Shown here one piece after another: positions 26,762-38,500 of a stretch of 64,000 nt of DNA; the stretch's first letter is position 1, and every line of letters begins with the position of its first letter. The translations under genes were made by a program, and so were the position numbers. This stretch comes from Clytia hemisphaerica (lineage: Eukaryota; Cnidaria; Hydrozoa; Leptothecata; Clytiidae), in the NCBI GenBank assembly GCA_902728285.1, contig CACVBU010000943.1, positions 124,001 through 188,000 of the forward strand, in the 5' to 3' direction. The notes below the pieces were generated by a model that did not search any database, was not told the origin of the DNA, and was given only the letters and a program-made list of their open reading frames with translations.

Positions 26762-29514
26762 CGCGAGTAGCGTTAAAAGTTTTAGGAGTAAAAGTAGTAA
26801 AATTTGGTTATAAGCCTAAAATACATCAATTACACCTTATAAATAAGAACAGGACACGAATAAATTGAGGGTCGAAGTGCCAAGAAAAATAAGATCAACC
26901 AAGCCTCAGAAAAGTTTTATTGGTTCTTATAAAAAAAGTGTATGCAGGAGTTGAGAGCCTGTGTCATAAGAATATATTGGATTAATAATATTGGATTCAT
27001 GCAGACACCCCAGGTTACATAATCTCAAGAAACCGTTTATCCCCTTCTCCATTTCCCCATTTTTGCATGATTGAAGTCAATATCAAATTAAATTTGCTCC
27101 CCAGAAGGCTTTTTGCCATTACCCCTTTTCTTTGACCCCTACTTTCAAACCCCCTATTTAATTACCTTCATGTTAAGCCTTCCCTATGTTTTATTTTACG
27201 ACTGTGTTCTTTTGAAATGCTAAGGCTAACGTCATTAACCCCAAGCCAGAATTAATTTGTTTTAGGCACAGTTAAAATTTTGTTATGTTGGCCGGGATGT
27301 TGCGAGCTCCTTATAGCAATAAGAGAAAAAGTTTTTTTTCAGACGCCTTCGAAAGATCCCTCTATCTCGTCCTCATCCTGGTTGAGATCCCTCTAAATCG
27401 GAATCAAGATAAATCCAGATAGGAAAGTGATAGAGACTTGAAATTTTCACAAAATGTATTTATATTTGTTCTCTAAAGGATAAAAGAAAAAGAAAGCATT
27501 TCTTCTCAGTTAATTTCCTAAAATTTGGCTAAACAAGGAAATTTGACCTAGTATATATAAAGGTCGAACTTTCTTTGTAAGTAGACAAGTAGACTAGTGA
27601 AGTTATTTCAACCTTCATCAATTTATTTTCACAATGTAAGTGTAAAATTTTTTTTCTATCTTTAGGAACTGGTCATGTTAAAGATTATTTTTATAGGGGA
27701 CTAACTTTGTCAAAGTTCATTCTGCACTCGTCTCCCTTTTGTTTTTTTTACTCCATCTGATCATGAAATTTAGTAGGTTCAGATGGAGGGCTCGAAAATC
27801 TCAAGTTTCTAGCTTTGATATTTGCTTTACTGTCTGAACAACCCTCTATCACAGCCCCGGTGAAACCATCTCTTACACTGGGGATAAAATTTCTATTGAA
27901 ATCCCAACGGGTATATAAATTCTATTTGAAAAATCTTGAAAAATCCAGTGGGGATGGTTTTGGAGTGCAATTCTTAAACATTCCATTTGAAATGGGGGGT
28001 ACTAGGGTTGCGAGCTGACAGCGGGGGTGCCACCCGAATTTTGACCTTTGGACCCTTACCGGGACTAAAAAGGAGAAAACAAAGGAAAATTTGGGAATTT
28101 TACGATCCTTTGCGGGACAAATTTGACCCCTTTTGACAAAATTTTCATCTTTCCGTGGGTAAAAAGTTGAAAATTTCCTATTTCTCCAACCCTTAGTGGG
28201 ACTGAAATTTGATTTTCTGATTTTTCCGACCCTTAGCGGAACTTTGTAAATCCAAAAATGTGAAAAATTTGAGAAAAAATTCTACCGTGGTATAATAGCC
28301 ATGGTATACGAGGGGAAGAAAAGTCCTATTCCGAAGAGTATACAATTTCCCCCAGAAAGCCGCTTCTACACTTTACAGATCATCTAAATAATGACGCAAT
28401 GTTTCGAGTTCCAACCCTGACCCTAACTGATAAGATCGAAATAATCAAAAATCGAAAATATCGAAAAGGTCAAAAAGGAAGAATGACTGAACCACCCCTA
28501 CAGATTCATTCCTAATTGCTTATCACGGGAATTAACTACATGTGGTCTAAAGAACGACAAATTACGCATGCGTGTTAATGCAGAAGTCTGATTTTTTAAC
28601 TCTTCGGAATGGGACCTTTCTCTGACTAATATCAGGAATTATTCAATGGCTGTTTTTGCCTACAGGTATATAATAATTATACTGAAGACTGAAGACTACT
28701 ACTACTACTAGATTGAATGAATTAAAATTGAATATCGGTTTTTAGAGAGAGATTGAAACAAAAAATTTGATTCGTTAGAGTTTCTGGCGTTGTGTACTAT
28801 TTTTAGATATTCTCAGCAAAATAAAGATTACAATCAAATTGCAGTGTCAATATTTCAATTTATTCTGGGAAATGGGAACAGATTTATTTTTTATTTTACG
28901 GGTGCACTCAAAATTTATGAAATATTAATAAACTGTGGGTATATATTTAATTTTAAAATTATCACGGTGAGAAAAAAATATTCATTCGATTGACATCCAA
29001 GGTTAGTCACACAAATGGATACAAACTCCATCATTGACAATAGCGATCCTTTCTGCTGTTATTATATCCTTCACGTGGGGAAAATGAATTTCTATAAAAA
29101 AGAACAGAATTGAGAGTACGTAGTCGGCGCAATAGCCGAAACGCAGTGTAAATATTATATACCTTCTTGGTAGAGAAAAAACGTCGGTAAAAACATTTAT
29201 CGGTCAATAATTTCGTCACTTTTCACCGACGAATAAGTTTTGCCAACAAGTTTTTTACGAGAGTAAAGTTGGCTTTTAGAGGAAACAAGGATAGAAAACA
29301 CCAAAAAATGCGCAATTATTGCAATTTCTTTAGATTCTGTGGCAATCGAACACAAGAACACAAAATTTAGGACGGAAGTCTTAATTTTAAACAAAAAATT
29401 GTTCGAAGTAACCAAAAATCATTTGGTAAAGAATTCATCGACTAGAATTAATTGTCCGTCAAAAATAATTGTCGGCAAAATACTTCGTATAGGCAAAGTG
29501 AAGATTCTTACCAC
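26762..29514. other. Intergenic region between the lectin and ZNFX1-PARP 3' ends
   Basis: The two genes converge here. It contains one copy each of two dispersed repeats (27345-27545, 28010-28330) and the TATA-like site at 27551. No convincing coding exon. Confidence 0.45.
27551..27635 (+). promoter_or_regulatory. Candidate TATA promoter with short first exon
   Basis: GTATATATAAAGG at 27551 is followed about 30 bases on by untranslated-looking sequence that ends TTCACAAT and a consensus donor GTAAGT at 27636. No coding partner was identified downstream on the plus strand, so this may be an abandoned or non-coding first exon. Confidence 0.25.
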
Positions 29515-32500
29515 TTATTTAAAGGATATAACATAACTTGGTAAAATTTGATTGGTATCGAAAATTACAACTTCGTTGAAAGTGCCGTCATTCTGTTTAA
29601 AGCCACTATGTGAATCATAGCCTGCTGTACATCCAGATCTTGTCATCATCCCGTTAAACTGACATTCAAACGTTTTCCCTGGAAGAATTCTCGCCATGAT
29701 TAAGTGTTGTTCTCCACCATAACCAAAAGTGTACGATGGTTGCTCTGAAAAGTAAACTCCAGCACCAAATTTTCCACTAGCACTCGGTTTAAAGTTGCTG
29801 TTCATGATATTATCTACAATGGGGTCAGTTTTAGTGCCATGGAAACCGTAGATAGGCAATGATTCTGGTCGACCAGGATACTTTCGTTGAAACTCGGCTT
29901 CTTTTCGTTTGAAATTCCTCTCCAGAGTTGGGTTATTATAGAATTCGATCTTCGTGATTTCAAAATTTCTTTGTTGCTGTTGTTGTTTACTCAACATTCG
30001 AAGGAATCTAGATTCGACCATCGAAAAGTGACTTTCCAAAGGATCCCCGATATTAACTTGTCGTCTTGGTAACATAGTTTTCTTTCCAGTTTGAAAATTT
30101 TGTCCAAAATTCACACCAAGTGGAATTTTACTCGGTTGGAAATTGTTTTTCAAGGAGTAGCTAATTATATACCTTGGGAACACTTGATTTGGATCAAATA
30201 CAACGAACTCATCAAAAAGAACACCACCTGTTCCTTTAGTTTCTCGTGGAGCGAACAAGGAATCACATCTCGAATCTTTAAGCTTCTTTGCGTCCGTAAA
30301 TGGGGCAGCCTTGTCAACGGTTTTTGTTTTTCCAAGATACACCTCACAATACAAAATCTTGTTAGATCCCTTTGTATATATCATTTGAGCACTTTTAGAA
30401 GAATCTGTTGCTAGGTAGATCCCGGCACCATACATACCCGGTTTTGTCGGTAGCCGGAAACCAGTCTCGGTAATTCCTTTCACGCCACCATCGTCAGTTC
30501 CATGAAATTTTAATTGAACTATTGGCTCTGGATCAAATAAATCCATCGACTTCTTCAAAAATTTGACTTTAAGTGTTGGATTTTTGACTTCTTCAATCTT
30601 AGTGACTGTAGGATACCAATTATGACCTGGTTGAATGAACTTTGTCACCGCGTCTTCCACATCTAGGTATTTGGAGAGTGTTTCGCCTTCTTTCTTTAAC
30701 TCTTTGTATGAGACACCATTGTACAGACGAGCTTCTTGTTGAACTTTCTTGATCTCCTCTTCCACCTTCATTTTATTTTGTTTTCGTTGTTTTTCTTCAG
30801 CTTCTAACTGCTTCTTCTTTTTCTCCTTCTCTATTCGTTCACAATCAGGACACGTTAGCTTGATAGCGTGTTGAAAACACTTGTGGTTGTGGCATCGATG
30901 ACCGCACGCTCTGACTTGCGCACACGGTTCCTCACACTTGACACCATCTGCATTCTCGTGACATTTTTTATTTCCTGTATGACCACACTTCAATCTAGCA
31001 GCAACAATAAAATGACATTTGATGGTTTTGAAATCTTCAAAACACTTCTTTTGTCCAGCATGACCACACGTGGGAAAATGAAAGTTAACATTCAATTGGC
31101 ATCTCTTTTGACCAGCATCTTCTTCACATCTCTTGGTATCAAGATGTCCACAAACCATATGTTGGAATTGGACTTTTTCTGGACACGGTTGGTGGGAATG
31201 TGGAGGTTGACAGACTTTTCTACACATATGTTTCCCACAACTCATCTTGTTCATGCATGGTTGTTTGCAGAAATTCCCCAATGCCAAAGCATCTGCATTC
31301 TTAACAGGGAAAGGTGTCTTTGGGTGGTGTTCGCATACAATATTCAACGCGTCACCCACACATCCTCTCTCGATCAACTTTTGTATCATTGGACGCCATG
31401 TTGGATTGGGGAAGAACATATCAGAGTTGCCGATGAAATAAACACCACATCTTGCACGAGATTGTGCCACGCATCTTCTATTCCTTTCACCTAAGAAGCC
31501 GATCTTTCCAGCAGCATTGGAGCGTACAAGGGAAACGATAACGAAATCGTTTTCATCACCTTGATACATATCTACGGTGTGGATTTTGACAGATTCCTTG
31601 GTCGTTGTTTCTTTGCCGTTTTTGTTGGCGGCTGCTTTGTCAAATTTGGTGATCTCTGGAATATCATCTTTCGTTGTGATGAGGTGTTGGAACTTCTTTT
31701 CATATTCGCGCATCGTTCTTCTGATGAGGGCTGTTTGTCCACGGTATGTGGCAAGAATGGTCACTTTGTCTGGAGAATAACCTTGCTGGATGAGAAACAA
31801 AGCTAATTTAACTGCACGTGTTGCTTCTTCTTTGTTCGTCACGCTTCGATCTTTTGTCTCGACTTCCGTATGATGCCAAAAGAAAACTGATTTTTCCAGA
31901 CATTTAGCAGGATGGTTGTCCTTTACTCTCTCATAATTGGTTCGCAAATCACCATAGATATCCAATAGGAGGTCGGCGAATTCAGGACGTTGTCGATTCT
32001 GCAATTTGAGAGTGCTGTATGGAAGATTGTTGTTGATGAGGCGTTCCATCATGGAGATATCGAAGTTGTAATCTTTCCGAAGATGATAAGTATCGACAGG
32101 TGGACGTAGTTGTTGGTGATCACCGATCATCAACATGTATTTTGTCCACGTGCCAATGGAAGCGAGAAGCTGTGGCTCCAAAACTTCTGCTGCTTCTTCT
32201 ACCAACACGATGTCAGGTTGAATCTCTTTCAACAAAGATTGGTTGATCGAAGCACCGGTGATTGTAACACCTACAATCTGTTTCCCGCCTAAAATCTCAG
32301 CTGTGTGTTGGTTTTCCAATTCAGTCTTTTGTTTGCATAGGTCCTCGTACATCCGTAAGTTTGTCTGAAAGTTGGCGCGCACTTCACATGTCTGCTTGGC
32401 AATAATCTTCTGGACAAACTGCACTCGATCCTGTGACTCGATCTCCCAAAGATTTTCATGAAGAATTATTATGCTAGACATAGTTTCCTCAATCTTATCA

Positions 32501-35500
32501 AGGGCAGCAGACGAAAAAGCTTTGATTGTGAGATCTGCGTCGGTTGTTTCTTTGGTGTAATCAACCATGATAAGTGATTTATTGATGTCACTTTTGACGT
32601 TGAAATCAGGTTTAGAAAGTGCGGCCATTCGTTCATTTTGTTCATCCTCAATCTCCTTTTCGTCTTGAACATCATAGGATCCATGGTCATCCTCACCAGC
32701 AGCCTCTTTCTTCTTTTTCTTCTCTTGTTTCCCCTTGTTGTTCACATTTAGCTTGACGTGCATTCTTTTACCAATCAGTGCGTTTTCATATTCTTCGAAT
32801 ACGATTTTGGACGGCAGCCATGCTTTCAAAGCTTCGTATTTCAACCTTTGGAAGCTCTCCTGGTAAGCATCAAAAACACCACTTTTTAAAATCTGAACAA
32901 CTTTGGCTTTCGTTATCTTCGTTTTTCTTCCTTTTTTCTTTTGTTTCTGGAAGCCTGTGTCGTCGACTTCATCCCCAAAATTGAGTTGAATTTGCATGCT
33001 ATCCCAATCACATCCCATGAGCAATGACGTCATCTGCTCATTTGAAAGCTCGTCTAATATGTTATTAAAACGAAAATTCCTCAGTTTTTCCAATGCACGG
33101 AATTCAATATCAATATTCTTCTTAGCTTCATCAATTTCACCATAAAGAGCTTGTATTTGATTCCATATCGCTGGTGATCGCTTGCACTTCTTGCGGATGG
33201 TTTGCAATGAAATGGCGTCAAGTTCTTCGTCACGTGATCGACCGCCCAAACGAACCACCTTCTCCGCCTCAACATGTCTAGAAATATATAAATCGGGGGA
33301 ATTATTAATTATCAAAAACTGTTTTATTAGTTGTGACTATCTACTTCCAAGTCATCAGACATTGTTAGTGAATCACCCAGCATATAGCATCGTTTTCGAC
33401 AGACACTTTGCTGAGGCTCATGGGATAGTGTTTCCAAATGAAAATTTGAAAAAATCTTTGTACAAACCTCATAATTCCTTTAAGGAATTCATCTAAAGCA
33501 TGGTTTTTGTATGTCAACACCAAAATCTTCGGATCATGGAGCGAAGAGAGCGATAATAAAAGCCGTATCATCTGTATCCCGATAAAGGTTTTCCCGCAAC
33601 CCGGTGGCCCTTGTATTATCCCGATTCGGTTTTGTAAACAGGTCTTCACCGCGTGCTCTTGATATGGGTCGAAAATACTGTTGTCACTGTGTGGTGTTCG
33701 AAAAAATTCGCTTAACGTCATTCGGTGTCTAGATGGCTTTTTGTAAGCTATATATGCATCAAAATCACAGCTCTCCGCGTGAAGAAAAGGAGTAAGTGGT
33801 CCTGGCTTCAGGTCAATGAGTTCATCATGGAAGCAGATATTTTCGACGTCCAAGCATTGGAGCGTTTTGAGGACTGGTTGGAATGCGCGATAATACGTTG
33901 GTGATTCTACCATGTACACATCACCTACAAAAATCCAAGAATGAAAAAAAAGTAAACACATTGTAATGAGGTTTAGGTAAGAGTTCCTGAATTAGACGGC
34001 GTATCATCATGCTCATGTATAAGTATATTTAAAGTCGCTTTAAGTGTGCACTAACGGTATGTGATGTGTGAAGATTCAAGCTTTCGTTTGATAATGGTAA
34101 GCAAAACGAAAATAAGTGAACACTTGAATCGAATAGGCTTAAAGAGGAATCATTTGTGTTACGCACTAATTTGTGTAGCGCTGAAAGCATGCTTTTACTC
34201 CCAAAAGTAGAGAGCGACCGTAGTGCAGTGGTAGAGCATCCGGCTACGGTTTGCAAAGTTGTGGGCTCAACCCCCAGCCGGGTCATAGCAAAGATTCCCA
34301 AAATGGTACTTGATGCCTCTCTACTTGATGCTCAGCAATTAAGAGAAGGATCAAGGGTAAGTGGAGCAATCCAGGGAGAAAGAGTTGCACCGTCCCCTAT
34401 CCTCGGGTAGATAGCTATCGGAAGAGGAGCCTTCGGGTCGCCTCCGACTGCGGTAGCAGGCTTACTTACTAGAGAGTTTTGTAACTTTTATCTTTGTATA
34501 TTATCAGACAATAATCTATCCGGTGTCGTCTATCTACTTTGACAACCATGAACTTCGACAGTACTTACAAGCCGAAGACAAATTATTTGAAGTTACCTTT
34601 AGCAGTGATGAGGTTGAGTAATATTTCAGCATCGTTCGAATCATTCCATTCCCAACACGATTGAACGATCACCACACCATCCTTTTTCAACATATCACGA
34701 CTCGAAACTGTAACCCAGATCGGCTGTTGGAAATTCCCTGAGATGGAGATACATAATAGATTGCCAAACATTAAGTTAGGGCAAGTTTCCCAGTCTTTAA
34801 TCTCCTTGACAGAGCTGATTTTCAACGCCATGTATAATGCACTTTCTTTCAACGCAATTCCAACGAGGGCGATGTTATGGTACACATTCATATCACGGAG
34901 ATCTAAACACAAAGAAGAACATTTTACTCAAACCACTTAAACTTGATAGCAATTTGTTCGTAGGGTCAATCAAACGAACAACTCTCAGATCAGTACAAAA
35001 GGTAAAACTGGGATTGGAAATTGTAAGGGGATCAAACAATACACCTATCAACCCTTAACGCTTTTGAGGGGACTGGTAACGAAAATACAAGGAAAATTCT
35101 TCTAGACGACGGCATTGAAAACACAATTGTAGGAGTCTCTTGTGAAAAATTTAAGCGACCTTGCATTGAAGTGACCTTGCGTTATAAAGTTCGGGAAGAG
35201 CGCAAAAGAAATATTGATGATAATGAAAAGCTTTCTTTGAATGATGATGAAGAATGCATAAATGATAGCGAGAAACCTTTAAAGCAGCCACGAACGAATA
35301 AAAAGGATTAGTGTTAAAGTGAATTTAGATGGTAACAATATCGAAGTCAAGATGGAACAAACTGATAATTGATGCTCTTTTAATACACCTATCAACCCTT
35401 AGCGCTTTTGAGAAGACTGGTAACGAAAATACAAGGAAAATTCTTCTAGACGACGGTATCGAAAACACAAGTGTAGGAGTGCTCTTGTGAAAAATGTAAG

Positions 35501-38500
35501 ATACCATTGCAGTGAAGCGAGTGCTCTTGTGCTCTTGTGAAAAATGTAAGATACCATTGCAGTGAAGCGAGTGCTCTTGTGCTCTTGTGAAAAATGTAAG
35601 ATACCATTGCAGTGAAGCGAGTGCTCTTGTGCTCTTGTGAAAAATGTAAGATACCCTTCGAATGCTAAAAATAGTTTGCATTCTGCTGCAGAGGCTCGAT
35701 AAAATGCCTCTAGAGCTTTGGTGGTCATTTGCTTGGTGTGATTTAGTTGTAACCTAAAAATGCCGTGCGCCGAGAACAAATGTTCCTTGTAAATTCATTA
35801 CCAGTCCCCTAAAAAACCAACCGCGCAGCTAAGTGTTGATAGGTGTATTCCATAAGTAAAATCCGTAAAAAAAAACCAGGTTACCTAGAGTACCACCGAC
35901 AAGTTCTTGAATAGATTTCTTCAGTTTATGAAAACAATCTTCACGCAAAAGTCGAAAATAAACATCAATATAGTCGTCAACTGAATTATAAGCTCCTTGG
36001 ACAACCACTGGCTTCAAGTTGGCTGCATTCGTCAAATCTGTCAAAAAAACAGCAGAAACAAGCTATATGCTGAATGGACCTACCTGATGATGAAAGTTAG
36101 ATAGCAATGCGAAAAGAAAAATGAAAAAAATCATTCAGAAAATATAGCGCTTAGCGAAAATACACAACACAATAAATTCATCATTGATTGTTGATGGGGG
36201 GAGAGGGAAGGGTTGTAGGGAAAAAATAAATAGGAAGTTCTGGTCGCAAAATTCAGTTTTATTGACAATTGAATCATGCTTGATGGTGAGCATTGTTATC
36301 AATAATGTTTTTGTGTGAAAATACTATAGAAATATAAGGAAAAAATCCAATGAAAATCTGCAAAAATAAAGAAATTCAAGAAATACTGTCTTTCCGGCGA
36401 AAAAAGGTTGTTCCGGCGACTTTTAAAATAGTTCCGGCTTCAAAAATCAATTTTATTGAAAATTGAAACATGCTTGATGGTGGGCATTGCTATTAATAAT
36501 GTTTTTGAATGAAAAAACAACCAATTATAAGGAAAAAGTCCAATGAAGATCTAGAAAAACGGCGATTTCCGGCATATTTCAGGCATTTTCCACCGGAAAA
36601 ATTTTTTTCTCAAAAATCGGACTCGGCCATGTTTAGGGCATTGTTAATACACATCTTTGAGCAAAAAATCAGAAAAAACTAATAATAAAATCTCGAGAAA
36701 ATGCCAAAAAACAGTTTTTCCGGCATATTTCCGGCATTTTCGGCCGGAAAAAGATGTTTTTCGAAAATCGGGCTCCGTCACATTTTAGGTATTGTCATTT
36801 TGCATCAGTGTGCAAAATTTCACGAAAAAATATAAAGTACAGCTCAAGAAATCCAAGAAATACCGTTTTTCCGGCGAAAATCGGCTGTTCCGGCGATTTT
36901 TAGAAAGTTCCGGCTTCAAAAATCTATTCTATTGAAAAATGAAACATGCTTGATGGTGGGCATTTCTATTAATAATGTTTTTGAATGAAAAAAACAACCA
37001 ATTATATGGAAAAAGTCCAATGAAAATCCAGAAAAACGGCGATTTCCGGCATATTTCCGGCATTTCCGGCCGGAAAAATTTTTTCTCAAAAATCGGACTC
37101 GGCCAAGTTTTGGGCATTGCTAATACGCATCTTTGTGCAAAAAATCAGAAAAAACTAATGATGAAATCTTGAGAAAATGCCAAAAAACCGGTTTTTCCGG
37201 CATATTTCCGGCATTTTCGGCCGGAAATGATTTTTTTTCGAAAATCGGGCTCCGTCACATTTTGGCCATTGCCATTTTGCATCTTTGTGCAAAAAATCAG
37301 AAAAAACTAATGAGCCAATCTCGAGAAAAGCTGGTAACAGACGAACGAACGAACGAACGAACGAACGAACAGACAGAGGTTAATTCATAGGACCTCCACC
37401 GGGGCACCCGGAGGTAGGTCCAAAAAGTTTAAAGCAGGCTACTAAACCAAATATGTAACTGATCCTGAATGCTGGACCAGAAAATACTAAATTAAATAAG
37501 AAATGTTTATTAAATCTTGATAATGGATAAAAACCCTTTTTCTGGGGTAAGTTTATATAAGAGAGTAAAGAAAATAAAACTACTGTTTGTCTTCACAATA
37601 AAAATACATACCTGCATTGAATATTTCTTCTTTCTTCAAAATCAAGGGCAAGTCTTTCCAATCCATATCATCTATACTGCTATCGGATACTGACGTCAGC
37701 GATTTCAAAATCTGATAGAGAAATTTAGCTGTGTCGCCATCTGGATGATCCATTAACGGTTTTATGAAAGCTAAGATGGCAGACTGCTTCTGTGGTACCA
37801 GCTTAGCAGCTAGTAAGAGAAACTTTTGAATAGATTCTCTTTTTCCTTGAAACCGATTTGACATTCCATTCATGTAAGATCGGAAACGTCCGCGAACTGG
37901 GTTGAAAAATTTTGCTTCCCCAGTCACATGTATCAAAACCTGTCGAAATCTTTCCTCGGAAGTGCGAATTTTTTCATGTAGCAATGTGAGAGCTTCGATG
38001 AATGTTTCCAGCAAAGTGTCACTGTTTGAGAAATAAGCCACTTGTTTGGCGACACATTGCCAAACTACAGGTGAAGTAAGAAGCTTCATGATATCTTTTG
38101 GATTATACGTCTTTTCCTTGTTCTCTTCTTGATCCTCGTAATCCAATCTTGAATCCGGAAAATCAAAATAATCCCGATGTTCAACCAATTTGATTTCTTC
38201 ATCTGGTGAAAGCGTGGCTTTGATTTGATTGACATAATCCAAAAGCTCTTGCAATGTTCTATTGGCGAGTTGTAAGACCATCACATTAGCAGCTTTTGGT
38301 TTTTGGCCGGCTTTTTTAGAAACAAAAATGCGAAACTCAACATCATCTCCTTTCTTTAAATCCAACTGATTACTTTGTACAGTATCGAAAGAAAAGAAAA
38401 TATTATTTTGTTTTTCATTTTCTGATTTTTCTATAACACCCGAATCCAAGAGTTCTTCACATCGGATAAACCCGAACGGAGTTTTCCCGTCATTTTTCCG

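Noticed and set aside
30868..31494. 208-residue plus-strand ORF
   Set aside because: Antisense shadow of the NFX1-finger region of the ZNFX1-PARP exon.
34213..34290. A genuine tRNA gene
   Set aside because: Box A/B-like motifs are present but no proper acceptor stem or anticodon arm can be folded by eye, and a SINE body follows.
35325..35779. Overlapping minus ORFs with repeated GILHFSQEHKSTRFTAMVSY
   Set aside because: The 50-bp array read in successive frames; no splice or family support.
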